From positions 186,001 to 250,000 of the forward strand of contig OY969623.1 of the NCBI GenBank assembly GCA_963701675.1: a stretch of DNA of 64,000 bases. Direction: 5' to 3'. The DNA comes from G963701675 sp963701675 (lineage in GTDB: Bacteria > Planctomycetota > Planctomycetia > Gemmatales > Gemmataceae). Within the stretch, counting starts at the first letter, position 1. Every line of letters begins with the position of its first letter. Position numbers and translations under genes: made by a program. Of this stretch, positions 25,044-34,597 are shown piece after piece. The notes beneath the pieces are model-generated. The model did no database searches and was not told the origin of the DNA. It saw only the letters and a list, made by a program, of their open reading frames with translations.

Positions 25044-26604
25044 CGAAGAGAATCTTTACGATGGTCATACCGGGCATGATCATGGCGAAACCGACGTCCG
25101 GCTTGTCGTTCGGGGCCAGCTTGCTCGAGTAAGCCAGGATTGCGGGATTGCTGCAGGCGCCCGAAACGATCCCCGCCACTTCGTCGAATGGCATCCGAAA
25201 CGCGAACAGCCCAAGTAACAGGATCGGCAGGGCAAGGCCGATCAAGACGATCGCTCCCAGTCCGACCATCAGGAGGCCGGTTTCTGAAACCGTCGCGGCG
25301 AACTTGGGACCGGAGGCCATGCCGACCTGGGCGAGAAACACCGTGAGCCCAAGGTTACGCAACACGAGGTTGGCGGAGGTTGGAAGGATCCAGTTCAGGC
25401 CGGCGGTGCGGCGTCGGCTGCCGAGGATCAGTGCCACGACCAACACGCCCGACAGCCCCAGGCTGATCGTACCCACGCCGGGCAACGGGATACGAATCGC
25501 GCCGAGCAGAAAGCCGAGGGCCATCCCCAGGCCGATGGAGATATAGCTGAACTCAGCGGTGCCCTTGATCGAGTCACCGAAGAACTTGCGCAGTGCCGGG
25601 AAGTCCGCGCGGTTAGCGAGTACGCCGACGCGATCGCCGAACTCGAGCACGAGGTCCGGCCGGGCCAGGATATCGACGTCACCGCGGCGAACGTGGACGA
25701 CAACCGTAGCCTTCGTGTCCGGAAGGGCCAGGTCGCCAAGCATCCGCCCCACCACGGTCGGCCGCGACGCGAAAACTCGCAGATAGTCGAGGTCCCGCCG
25801 ATCCTGGGTAAGGCGGCCGGGCGCCGCCGTGCCGAGGCTTTGGCGCACTTCGTCGAGGATTGCCTGTGTCGGTGCGACGACGAGCAACACATCGTTTGCG
25901 GCCAGGACGGAATCGGGTGACGCCGGCTGGTTGTGGTCGGCGCGGCGCAGCGCCACGATCTGCACTTCCGTGGGTAGCGCGGACATCAACTCGTTCAGCC
26001 GCTTGCCGAAATACTCCGGGCGCTGCAAGGAGACTTCAAGCAGTTCCATCCCCGAGCCGGTTGGCACGTCGATTCGGGGCTTCAGGATGGCGAACGTGAG
26101 ATAGAGGAACAGGATGGGCCCGGCGACTCCAAGCGGGTAGGAAACCGAATAACCCACCGCGGGGTCGTCGTTGCCGAGTGCTGCGATGGCCGCCTGCAGC
26201 GTCGGCGTGGAGGTACCCGAGCCAGCGAACAGACCCAGCGCGTATCCGATCTTTAGATCCGCCATCTTTATGAACAACAGGCTGATGATGCCCGAAACCA
26301 GCACACCGATCAGCGCGACGAGGTTGGCTTTCAGCCCATAAACACTCGTCAAGCCGACGAAGAACTGTTTGCCATATTGAATGCCAACCGTGTAGAGGAA
26401 GAGAGCAAGGCCGAAGTTGCCGAGCATCGCCACCGGCGCCGATTTTGGCGCCAACCAACCCATGCCCAGAGCGACAAAAAGGACCGCCCCCACGCCCAGG
26501 GAGAATCCCTTAATGTTGATCTCGCCCACGACGTAGCCAATCGCGATCGTGAGAAAGAGCGCCAGCAGCGGCTGTTGTTCAAGCAACGTCTGAATGAACT
26601 CCAT
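25018..26604 (-). CDS. YidE/YbjL-type (aspartate-alanine exchanger family) transporter
   Basis: About 528 residues with two blocks of membrane helices (FLTIAIGYVVGEINIKGFSL ... and YISIGLGMALGFLLGAIRIP ...) around two soluble TrkA-C-like domains (LNELMSALPTEVQIVALRRA; VGRMLGDLALPDTKATVVVH). The repeat-family motif GLFAGSGTSTPTLQAAIAAL in the first half is mirrored by GIVSGACSNPAILAYSS in the second. It probably exchanges organic or amino acids; the substrate is unknown. The ATG at 26604 was chosen because the upstream part of the frame is not membrane-like. It converges on the pfl operon. Confidence 0.88.
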   Translation of the reverse strand: MEFIQTLLEQQPLLALFLTIAIGYVVGEINIKGFSLGVGAVLFVALGMGWLAPKSAPVAMLGNFGLALFLYTVGIQYGKQFFVGLTSVYGLKANLVALIGVLVSGIISLLFIKMADLKIGYALGLFAGSGTSTPTLQAAIAALGNDDPAVGYSVSYPLGVAGPILFLYLTFAILKPRIDVPTGSGMELLEVSLQRPEYFGKRLNELMSALPTEVQIVALRRADHNQPASPDSVLAANDVLLVVAPTQAILDEVRQSLGTAAPGRLTQDRRDLDYLRVFASRPTVVGRMLGDLALPDTKATVVVHVRRGDVDILARPDLVLEFGDRVGVLANRADFPALRKFFGDSIKGTAEFSYISIGLGMALGFLLGAIRIPLPGVGTISLGLSGVLVVALILGSRRRTAGLNWILPTSANLVLRNLGLTVFLAQVGMASGPKFAATVSETGLLMVGLGAIVLIGLALPILLLGLFAFRMPFDEVAGIVSGACSNPAILAYSSKLAPNDKPDVGFAMIMPGMTIVKILFVSIVPAFL

Positions 26605-27063
26605 ATTCCGCCTTCGGGTCAAGAGAAAGGCAAGTGGCGGTTGCGACGCCGCAAATGTTCGGTGCGCGATCCCCTTCTTCAAGGTCAAGCGGTCTAGTTA
26701 ACGAGGGATCATCTTTGGCCGGAAATACTATGGTGATTCTATCGGTCCATTATGAAGATGGGCCTGAGCATCCATGCGTGTCGATGGGTCGACGCACCCG
26801 TTGAAATGGAGCGAGCCGTCGGCCAAGTGGCCGACGGCTCGGCATTGCGATCAAGTGATGTCTCGCCAAGAATGGCGGCCACGAATGCCAGAATCCCTTC
26901 CGCGATGCGAAAGATGCCGACGACCTGCGTGAGCGTGATGGATTTCGGCCTCGCCGCACCGCCGTCACGGTGCCAAGGGACTGAACGCTTCCGCCGGTGC
27001 CGCCACGCCTGTCTCGATCATCTCGTAATCCATCACGATGCTGCCCAGCAGAGCCGAGGCGTA
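26605..27063. other. Intergenic region with a strong hairpin and a lost C-terminal tail
   Basis: Bases 26965-27063 continue the frame of the upstream serine hydrolase after its stop. The rest holds the hairpin at 26813-26840 and no gene. Confidence 0.45.
26813..26840. terminator. Perfect 12-bp hairpin, probable terminator
   Basis: GAGCCGTCGGCC-AAGT-GGCCGACGGCTC. There is no T tract. The position downstream of the serine hydrolase and upstream of the transporter suggests a transcription boundary. Confidence 0.5.
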
Positions 27064-29118
27064 TCAATGCGTGGTGCGGTGCGGCCAAGAAATGCCACCC
27101 ACCTCCCGGTAGTTTTCGTAGGTAATTCGCTGGCCGACCGCTCCGATGCCGGGAACCTGTTCGACATATTCGGAAGCTAAGAGCCGTCCTGATTCTGCGT
27201 GCACGTAGAAGTTCCGCGGATGTGCTACCGCCGGCACACACCAGACCACGAAGACTGGTTTGCCGTCCAACTCGATCCGTTTGAGAACGTGGACCTCCTT
27301 GAAGAGGCTGCTCCAGTCAGCGAGGAAAAAAGCCGGGTGGTCGAGCCGGGCCTGCTCGGCCACGATGCCTGCCGCTTCCTTCCCCGGCTGGCCTCGGCTG
27401 GCGAGCCATACCTTCTCGCCATCCATGAGGGTCCGCTCCGTCACGCCATTGATTGTGAGTTCGGAACGATAGCGGTTCCAGCCCTGAGTCAGCATTGTGA
27501 ATGAGCTTTTCCCCGCCCCGATCGTCATCGTGCCCTGCAAACGCAGCGTGCCTAGAGCGGTGAACTGGTCTGCCTTCAACTTGTCGCGGCGCAGCTTCAT
27601 GAGCGTCTCGGCGCTCGGCAATTCATTTCCCCTCTCCAAGCGCGCGAATGTCTGCGGCGGCCGGTTGGCCCGCTCAAGCCGAACACCGACCACGTTGCCG
27701 GCTTCATCGCGCTGGAACTGTAGGAACGTGGTCGGCCGCAGGCGGAACGACCAGCGGCCGTCCGGCTCCGGTTTCAGCTCATGCAGACTCTCCCAAGGAA
27801 ACTCGATGGCGAGCCGTTTCTCCCGAAAGCGAATGACGAAGGGTCGATTGCCGGCTTCGTCCCAATAAAAGCCCGTGAAAGGCGCGACCGACTCCGCCGT
27901 GACGGTCGGCTTCGGCGCCGCCCCTGCTGGCTTCAGCAGCATCCGCTCCAGGGCTTCCTCGAAGTCGATGTAGGTGAGGTTTCCGCGCGACTGCGTGAAG
28001 TAGAGGACCATGAGGTCGCGATCCGGCCAGGCGTAGGCATGGGTGCCGTCCGAGCCGCCGTGACCGAAGGCGGCTAGCTTTCCCGAGCCGTCTAGGTAGA
28101 GCATCATGAGCTGGCCGTAGTGGAGCCGATAGCTTTCGAAGCCAGTGGGCACGAAGCGTTCCGCCTTAGGCGCCGGCGTGAGGACGCGCCGAAGCACCGC
28201 TTCGTTCAAAAGAGTCTTGCCGTTCGCCTTCCCCTGATCCAGGAACAAGGCCAGGAACTTCGCGTAATCGCGCGGCGTGGAGTAAAGGCTCTGCGACGCA
28301 AGGAAGTAGGGAAAGAGCGCCACCTTCCCCGGCTCGGAGATCTTCGTCCAGTGTCCCGCCGCCCCGGAGTAAGCGCTGGCGAAGCGGTCCAGCCGCGGAT
28401 CGTCCGGCTTCACCAGCGGCGCGGAGTCCGTCATGCCAAGCGGATCGAGCAGGCGCTTTTGAATGAACTCCTCAAGGGGCTGGCCGCTGACTTCAGCGAC
28501 GACGGCGCCCACCGTGTCCGTCCCGTCGTCGCTGTAGTTGAAGCGTGAGCCGGGCGGGAACTGCGGGCCGTTCTTGCCGGTGAGGTCAGCCACGTCGCAC
28601 ACGCCCTTGAGCGTCCGGTAGTTCACCTTCAGCAGTGAGGAGAGCGGCAGGCCGCTGGTATGGCTGAGAACTTGTGGCAAGGTGATTCCGCGTGACTTGT
28701 CGTTGTCAAAAGCGGGCAGATGCTTCGCAATGGTGTCTTCCAGGTTCAGCTTTCCCTCCTCGATGAGCATCTGAGCGGCGACGCCCACGAGGGGCTTAGT
28801 CATAGAACGAACGCAACAGATCGTGTCGCGCTGAAAGGGCAGCTTCTGCTCCACGTCGCGGAAGCCGAACGTCTCGTGGAGCACGGCCCGGCGGTTCTTG
28901 ATAACGAGCAACTCGGCCCCGAGAATCTTTTCCTCCTTCACGAAACCGGCAACCACACCGGCCAGTTCTTTCAGCTCCGCGGAGGAGAGACCTTGGCTCT
29001 CCGGCGTTGCTGGCGCAAAGGCCATCGGCGGCGCGGCGGCCTCTTGGGCGGCCGAAACGCCGGCCCAAAGAACAACGACGCAAAGAAGGGGTGCCATTCT
29101 GCGGCTGAGGCGGCTCAT
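27064..29118 (-). CDS. Exported serine hydrolase, class C beta-lactamase family
   Basis: A 684-residue protein with signal peptide (MAPLLCVVVLWAGVSAAQEA region). The penicillin-binding-like fold shows VRSMTKPLVGVAAQM (S-x-x-K nucleophile), FNYSDDGTDTVG (Tyr motif, with Asp replacing the usual Asn) and FGHGGSDGTHAYA (H-x-G type third motif). The C-terminal half is a beta-rich domain resembling secreted lipid-carrier folds (LGTLRLQGTMTIGAGKSSFT ... ITYENYREVGGISWPH). It probably hydrolyses a peptide or ester in the periplasm; resistance to beta-lactams is not implied. The stop TGA at 27064-27066 seems premature: 33 further codons in the same frame end VMDYEMIETGVAAPAEAFSP. Confidence 0.85.
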   Translation of the reverse strand: MSRLSRRMAPLLCVVVLWAGVSAAQEAAAPPMAFAPATPESQGLSSAELKELAGVVAGFVKEEKILGAELLVIKNRRAVLHETFGFRDVEQKLPFQRDTICCVRSMTKPLVGVAAQMLIEEGKLNLEDTIAKHLPAFDNDKSRGITLPQVLSHTSGLPLSSLLKVNYRTLKGVCDVADLTGKNGPQFPPGSRFNYSDDGTDTVGAVVAEVSGQPLEEFIQKRLLDPLGMTDSAPLVKPDDPRLDRFASAYSGAAGHWTKISEPGKVALFPYFLASQSLYSTPRDYAKFLALFLDQGKANGKTLLNEAVLRRVLTPAPKAERFVPTGFESYRLHYGQLMMLYLDGSGKLAAFGHGGSDGTHAYAWPDRDLMVLYFTQSRGNLTYIDFEEALERMLLKPAGAAPKPTVTAESVAPFTGFYWDEAGNRPFVIRFREKRLAIEFPWESLHELKPEPDGRWSFRLRPTTFLQFQRDEAGNVVGVRLERANRPPQTFARLERGNELPSAETLMKLRRDKLKADQFTALGTLRLQGTMTIGAGKSSFTMLTQGWNRYRSELTINGVTERTLMDGEKVWLASRGQPGKEAAGIVAEQARLDHPAFFLADWSSLFKEVHVLKRIELDGKPVFVVWCVPAVAHPRNFYVHAESGRLLASEYVEQVPGIGAVGQRITYENYREVGGISWPHRTTH

Positions 29119-29462
29119 GGTTCGCTCGCTCCTTTCTTCTTCGTCCAGGCTCGAAGATGGTTTTTTAGGACATTCTATCCTGGACGAAGCCATTGAGTGA
29201 GCCTTGAATGGAGTCCGATGCGCCCATTAACGATGGAGTTTCCGCGATTTCGCGGCGGTAAGTTTAGGTAGCAACAACGTAGGTCTGTTCCTGGGCAAGG
29301 GTGATAGCACTTTCCAACCCGCCAGCGCCGTGCTTGCCCCGTAAACCTGAAATATCTCGCTTGCTTCACCGGCTCCTAATTCTTCTTTGCGAAATCGTTG
29401 GCGCGAAGCCGGGTTTCACCTATGAATGGCGGTGGACATATCCCGATTAAATGGGGGCTGAC
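29119..29462. other. Divergent intergenic region
   Basis: About 340 bases between the serine hydrolase and the DUF502 gene, transcribed apart. It should contain both promoters; I cannot identify them. Confidence 0.4.
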
Positions 29463-30095
29463 ATGCGAGGGCTTTATCGATTCCTGAGGTCGACGATTCT
29501 GGGTGGGGTTCTCGTCTTGCTGCCGTTGATCGCGCTTGTGGCCATCGTCATCTGGGGTGTGCAGATGGCGCTTGACGCGATAAGGCCTGTGTTCGCGTGG
29601 CTGCCCGATAAGTCGGTGGGCGGCGTCTCTCTAATCGTTCTGGCGGCCATTTTCACATTATTGGCAGCATCCTTTCTCGCGGGGCTGCTTGCGGAAACAG
29701 CGGTTGTCCGTGGTTTGGGTGATCGCGCGGAGCGGCTCGCCCTCTCTATTCCGGGCTACGCGCTGATGAAGAACGTAGGCTCCAATCTCATCGGTATCGA
29801 AGGCAAAAATCCGGTCAGATCCGTCGCGGTTCGGTTCGAGGCGACATGGCAACTCGCTTTCCTGATGGAAACACTCGGTGATGGCCGCCACGTCGTCTTC
29901 GTTCCCGGTGTTCCAAGAGCCCTGGTTGGTACGCTGCACATCGTTGCCGCGGACCGTGTACAAGTGTTGGACATGCCAGTCTCTACCGCGCTCGACACGC
30001 TCGGTCGGCTCGGCGTGGGGCTGCGGGAGACATGGCCAGGTGCGGCAATCCGCGCCGAGAGCACGAGGCTTCCCACGGCGCCGCCTATTGCCTGA
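29463..30095 (+). CDS. DUF502-family membrane protein
   Basis: A 210-residue protein: MRGLYRFLRSTILGGVLVLL begins the first of two membrane helices (to residue ~35 and ~52-80), then IPGYALMKNVGSNLIGIEGK and VVFVPGVPRALVGTLHIV. This is the DUF502 pattern. The cytoplasmic-side C-terminal domain has no known activity. GGGGG stands before the ATG at 29463; an ATG four codons upstream is possible. Confidence 0.88.
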   Translation: MRGLYRFLRSTILGGVLVLLPLIALVAIVIWGVQMALDAIRPVFAWLPDKSVGGVSLIVLAAIFTLLAASFLAGLLAETAVVRGLGDRAERLALSIPGYALMKNVGSNLIGIEGKNPVRSVAVRFEATWQLAFLMETLGDGRHVVFVPGVPRALVGTLHIVAADRVQVLDMPVSTALDTLGRLGVGLRETWPGAAIRAESTRLPTAPPIA

Positions 30096-30324
30096 GGGCC
30101 GAATCGGACGTCAGGCGGTCGATGCAACAGAGCCTGACCCGATTACTAAAAGGGCAACCCGAGCATGTACTTATCAATGACTCGAACGGTTGTGCTGGAT
30201 TTCTGTTTCATGACGCATTATGCAGGCTCATGAACGGCGTGAGAGGTGGTTTCTTCGTCCTTTGCGTTGAAATGCTTGCAACCGAAACGTACGCTGGGAC
30301 CGGACAACAAGCGGAGATTCGACA
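30096..30324 (+). other. Short gap without a gene
   Basis: No credible gene; it leads into the glycosidase remnant. Confidence 0.3.
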
Positions 30325-30411
30325 TGACGCCGGAACATGAGCGGTTAGATGATGCGCGCCACCCAAGTCGGCCCTGGAAGAAGTGGGGACCATATCTCAG
30401 CGAACGGCTGA
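30325..30411 (+). pseudogene. N-terminal remnant of a large glucosidase (GH63/MGH1-like)
   Basis: MTPEHERLDDARHPSRPWKK, then WGPYLSER matches the characteristic opening of bacterial MGH1/GH63 glucosidases (normally about 900 residues, continuing ...SERQWGTVREDYS). After about 28 codons the similarity ends abruptly and the DUF4239 gene follows, so nearly the whole gene has been deleted. Confidence 0.5.
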
Positions 30412-30487
30412 GGCGGTGCGGAAATCCTCGTAAGAGGCGGTTGATGGTTGAGTTTTGCCAACGAGTCGAATTTCCATCGGGAGGCTG

Positions 30488-31265
30488 ATGCCGGTTTCTA
30501 GTCTGATCGATGCGCTTCCCTTCTGGGGATTGTTCGGGGCCACTGCCGTACTCGTTCTTCTTTCAATTGAAGCGGGCTACCGGATTGGGCGGTATCGCCG
30601 TCAGCGTTCCGGTGAGGAAAAAGAGGCGCCGGTCGGCGCCATTGCGGCGGCGACGTTAGCCTTATTGGGATTCCTTCTGGCATTCACGTTCGGGTTGGCC
30701 GCATCGCGACTTCGATGCCCGTCGACAAATTGTTGTCGAGGAAGCCAACGCCATTGGAACGACCTATTTGCGTGCGGGCCTGCTGCCGGATGGTCGCGGC
30801 GCACGAATTCGCAAGCTCTTGGGAGAATACGTCGACGCACGTTTGGAGGCAGCCCGAACGGGAGACATCGAACAAGTGTTATCCCGCTCCGATGCGCTGC
30901 ACCGCGAGCTCTGGAATGACGCCGAGGCTGTTGGAAAGCAGCATCCGGACTCCATCGTGGTCGGACTCTTCATTCAGTCGCTCAACGAAACGATCGACCT
31001 TCACGCGAAACGAATCCTGGTGTCATTGCAGAATCGTATTCCGGACGTGCTGTGGCTTACGCTCTATCTCATCACCATCCTGACAATGGCGGGCGTTGGG
31101 TATTTCGGTGGACTCACAAATTCAACGCGAACGCTTGCCAGTATCGGATTGGCCTTGACCTTCGCGGCCGTCATGTCGCTCGTGGCCGATCTCGATGGTC
31201 CACGAGAGGGTCTCCTGAAAGTGAGTCAACGGGCAATGACGGATCTGCAAAACATGATTAAGTGA
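30488..31265 (+). pseudogene. DUF4239 (bestrophin-like) membrane protein, frameshifted
   Basis: It starts MPVSSLIDALPFWGLFGATA with two N-terminal membrane helices (to LLGFLLAFTFGLAASR). A one-base insertion near 30708 (CGAC-TTCGAT for CGA-TTCGAT) shifts the frame. The protein continues FDARRQIVVEEANAIGTTYL through LWLTLYLITILTMAGVGYFG to TDLQNMIK at 31265. Repaired, it has about 258 residues, typical of this family. GGGAGG precedes the ATG. Confidence 0.82.
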
Positions 31266-31357
31266 CGGCCGCTGAACAATTCAGTCACGATACCATCATG
31301 ACCGTTCCATACACTTTGCGGGCGGTAGCGGCGGCGCCTGTAACTGGCGTCGGAGTT

Positions 31358-33100
31358 CTAGAAGCTGAATTGGAAGGCCGTCTGAATGCGGCGGGCGAAA
31401 CCACTTTGGCCATCCCGGTTTTCGCGTTCGCCCCAGAGGTATTCAATACCCACACCCATCCTACTGGTGGGTAGCCAAATCAAGTTCACGGCGGCGTACC
31501 TTGCCCCGTGGTAGGTATCTCCGGGGAGGGCGTCGGGCAATGAGGTGAAAGTCTCTCCGTAGCAAAAGTTGGATATCCATTTGTTGGTCCACCAGTGCTC
31601 ATAGCAGCCAAACCAACCCGACGATGATAAGGCCCGGAACCCGGCGCCGTCTTCAATAAAGACAGCATCCAATCCAAAGCCATTCACATCCTGGATGTAA
31701 CGATCAATGCCACGGCCCACGGCGTATTGGCCTAAGAAACGGCTGCGTTCATATGGGCAAGGGCTGTCTTTCCGCTGCGGGTTACTTTGTGCCAGCCAAG
31801 CCCACGGGCGAAATGATCCGGTGACGTTCACACCGCTTCCGAGCCGATTCAGGTCGTCACCTTCGGCCGGCTGAAATGTCAGTTTGCGTATGACACCTGC
31901 AAGCTGAAAATGCCCAAACGGCGAGTCGTAGCGAAAGTGGCCGGTCAAATCCGGGATGTCTTGCACATTTCTCGGCGCTCCTGCCGTTGTGACGATCCCG
32001 CTCCCCGGGTTAACAACAAACCCGTCTTCTTCCTCCCAAAGGATGTCCGAGTACGGTTGCTCCAGAGCGAACGCGACATGGCAGTTGTCGTACACCGGAA
32101 GCGTAACTCGGGCGATCGGTTGCCGCATAAGCACCATTCCCGGCGGTCCTTCGTAGTCGAGGACGTTTGGAAACACATCATAGTCCATGAAAACGGAGGG
32201 GGCCTGACCGATACGGAATGGTCCGAAGTCGGCGTAGGCGTACCGCAGTCGTAACGGGAAAGAACCAAACGCACCGGACCGGTTGCCGTTGAAGAAGTCA
32301 ACTTCGATACGCGTGTAGACCGTCCAATCACATATGTCCGTCGGGGTGTACGTGTCCCAACCCAAGCGCGAGTAGCGCGGGTTTATCGAAAGGTTTTGAC
32401 CGCGGCCTTGCGGTACTGGAATACTCGAGGTTACAAAGTCATCGGTGCTGGCGATGGGATTGAAATCGAAAATGCCATCGGCACGCACGAAACCGTACCA
32501 TCGAAACGACGTGTTAGTCCCGGGGATGAGGTACGTCCGCGGAAACAGTCCACGGGTGACGAACTTCTCCATTTCCAGTTCAGTCGGAATCTGGTCGGGG
32601 GTGGGCGCAGGCAAGGGACGATATAGAGCCGCGCCTATACCCGGTTGCGGGTCTCGGGCGATAAACCCCGGCGGTGCGTAGTCTGCAATCGGCCGGATGC
32701 CGACGCCCGGCCGAAAGTAATTTGCCTCAGCTTTGCTCACCGGTGCATAAAGTCCGGCCTGGGGCGCTGGGGCTTCCGACACGGGTTCCGTGTCTTGAAT
32801 GGTGCTCGGAGGAATCACAGGCGTATCAGGGAGTGCGCCCTCGGGGAAAACAATTGATGTACTTGTTGGGCTGGCGGCAACTTTTGACTCTGGAACGACG
32901 GGTGCTGTACCCGTTGGGCTGGCGGCGACTTTTGACTCTGCAGGAACTTGGGCGGGCAGTTTCGTGCCGCTTGACACCCAGCTCCCCTTCGATTCCGGTG
33001 TTTGTGCATCGGCGCCATTTCGGACCGAGAAAACAACAAGTAACAAAACCGCAAGCCGGGAGAACAGCCGACCATGGTGGAAAATGGAATAACGTCGCAT
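31358..33100 (-). CDS. DcaP-like outer-membrane porin
   Basis: A 580-residue protein with signal peptide (LFSRLAVLLLVVFSVRNGAD), a long Pro/Ser/Glu-rich linker holding a 16-residue repeat (ESKVAASPT twice), then a beta-barrel domain: SFRWYGFVRADGIFDFNPIA, INPRYSRLGWDT, TRIEVDFFNGN, RLRYAYADFGPFRIGQAPSV. The barrel ends with the terminal Phe expected for outer-membrane insertion (QTAFQFSF). The RADGIFD pattern fits DcaP-type trimeric porins for small anionic or organic solutes. AGGAG precedes the ATG at 33100. Confidence 0.82.
   Translation of the reverse strand: MRRYSIFHHGRLFSRLAVLLLVVFSVRNGADAQTPESKGSWVSSGTKLPAQVPAESKVAASPTGTAPVVPESKVAASPTSTSIVFPEGALPDTPVIPPSTIQDTEPVSEAPAPQAGLYAPVSKAEANYFRPGVGIRPIADYAPPGFIARDPQPGIGAALYRPLPAPTPDQIPTELEMEKFVTRGLFPRTYLIPGTNTSFRWYGFVRADGIFDFNPIASTDDFVTSSIPVPQGRGQNLSINPRYSRLGWDTYTPTDICDWTVYTRIEVDFFNGNRSGAFGSFPLRLRYAYADFGPFRIGQAPSVFMDYDVFPNVLDYEGPPGMVLMRQPIARVTLPVYDNCHVAFALEQPYSDILWEEEDGFVVNPGSGIVTTAGAPRNVQDIPDLTGHFRYDSPFGHFQLAGVIRKLTFQPAEGDDLNRLGSGVNVTGSFRPWAWLAQSNPQRKDSPCPYERSRFLGQYAVGRGIDRYIQDVNGFGLDAVFIEDGAGFRALSSSGWFGCYEHWWTNKWISNFCYGETFTSLPDALPGDTYHGARYAAVNLIWLPTSRMGVGIEYLWGERENRDGQSGFARRIQTAFQFSF
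32865..32940 (-). repeat. Tandem 48-bp repeat inside the porin linker
   Basis: Two 28-bp cores (32865-32892 and 32913-32940), identical except one base, lie 48 bp apart, encoding the repeated ESKVAASPT peptide of the linker. Confidence 0.75.
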
Positions 33101-33459
33101 GAATCTGCTCCTGGGCACGGGCGTCCTTGAGACCGGCCGTCCAATCGCCCTCGTCGGAATTTTCGGAATCCTCGTTAATATCGTCCCAGTTTCGCGCACT
33201 TCGTGAGCAAATGCGCTGACCATTCCGGTTGTTCTTAGTTGATTGGGGTGCAAGCGAGCCCAGGAGCGCCGATTTAGACGATTGACGCGACTTAGCGGAG
33301 AATGAAGGTCGAAGAGAAAAGGCGCAAGATCCGCTGACTTGCTAGGTCTGCGAATCACGGAAACGGGTGCGCCTCGAAGCAGAGGGCGCGATTCGGTCAC
33401 CACAACACCGGCACGTATTTTTCTGCGAAAACGATTGGTTCCACGGAGGGGACTGACTC
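33101..33459. other. Divergent intergenic region
   Basis: About 360 bases between the porin and the secreted protein at 33460, transcribed apart. No gene or clear promoter hexamers identified. Confidence 0.4.
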
Positions 33460-34212
33460 ATGTTACTTCGTCGTCTTTCGTTTCTGACAGGTGTCGTCGC
33501 GCTGCTGACTTCGACACTCACCCTCGCAGCCCAGCAGCCTGCGGGACCTGCGTACCAAATCGTCATGCGTTCCCGGTCCGCCGAGGTGGCGCCGATCAAG
33601 GGCAAGGACGCTCAGACGGCTGGCGGGACGATTACCGTTGAACAACCCGAACCGAACACGCTTGTCATTTCGATGACCGGAGGCGTAATCGCCGGCTCGC
33701 AGTGCAAAGACAGCCATGCCTCCATGCAATTCGAGCTGGACCAAGACATCGAAATCATTCCAACGCGGCAGGGCGTCAGGCCGCCGCGATTAGGGATGGT
33801 CGGCCGTGTCACCGGCACGCTTCAAGTCTCCCATAAAGGAAATGGCTCTGCGGAACAGTCATGTGCGACGGCAATTTTGGTATCCGGCGAAAGTACAATT
33901 CTCGGAATCAATGTGAAGCCCGCAGGTGTTGGCGGATGCGGCAACATGCTCTCGATCAACAATCGCGAAGGGCCTGTCGAGATTGCTGCCGCTGCGGGAT
34001 GCTATAACCTCAAAGGCACCTTCAACATTAGTGCAAGCCAAACCAAGGGTGTGTGTTGCAATAACTTTGCTGTCGCCGATTTCGATCCGGCGCCGCAATT
34101 CGATTCCGCCTGGAACGACGCCCTCAAGCCATTCCGCGCCGTCGTGCGTAAGAATTTCGGCTTCAAAGTCGTGTTGCGAGTTATCGAGGATGCACCGACA
34201 GAGAGCAAGTAA
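33460..34212 (+). CDS. Secreted protein of unknown function
   Basis: A 250-residue protein with signal peptide (MLLRRLSFLTGVVALLTSTL ... LAAQQ). The mature part is beta-rich with paired cysteines (AGSQCKDSHASMQFELDQDI; GVGGCGNMLSINN; KGVCCNNFAVADFD), suggesting disulfides in the periplasm or outside. No known domain is recognised. A good intrinsic terminator follows. Confidence 0.65.
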   Translation: MLLRRLSFLTGVVALLTSTLTLAAQQPAGPAYQIVMRSRSAEVAPIKGKDAQTAGGTITVEQPEPNTLVISMTGGVIAGSQCKDSHASMQFELDQDIEIIPTRQGVRPPRLGMVGRVTGTLQVSHKGNGSAEQSCATAILVSGESTILGINVKPAGVGGCGNMLSINNREGPVEIAAAAGCYNLKGTFNISASQTKGVCCNNFAVADFDPAPQFDSAWNDALKPFRAVVRKNFGFKVVLRVIEDAPTESK

Positions 34213-34232
34213 ACAAGAGTGAACAACAATTA

Positions 34233-34275
34233 AGGGAGGCACCTTAAGCCGAAAGCTTAGGGCCTTCCCTTTTTC
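34233..34275 (+). terminator. Intrinsic terminator
   Basis: AGGGAGGC...GCCTTCCCT hairpin with inner CTTAAGC/GCTTAG pairing, followed by TTTTT. Located 21 nt after the secreted protein gene. Confidence 0.85.
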
Positions 34276-34597
34276 ATTTGAAACATACCGTAGTCTACGG
34301 TTCATTATTTTGCGGATTCGATCCCGTGCGTGGTAATCAGCGGGTGGGACGTTAAAGCTCGGGGCACATCGAGCGGAGCTCCACTGCTGAGTCGCACGAT
34401 GGATCAAGCACGTCAATGCAGCCTGGCGCGGATTTCAGCCTTTCTTTACCCGCCGCCGCATATACTGTCTCTTGCCTGTCACTACCGGTTGCCAACATGC
34501 GCTTTGGTATCGCTGGACCGAAGTTTTCGGCCCAGAGGCAACTCAACTTGTTAGTCATGGGGTAGCTCAAACAATAACACGAACCAGGAGTCCACAA
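34276..34597. other. Upstream region of the serine dehydratase gene
   Basis: About 320 bases. The frame is open in phase with the downstream gene from 34472, but only the part after the GTG at 34598 looks protein-like. No promoter identified. Confidence 0.35.
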
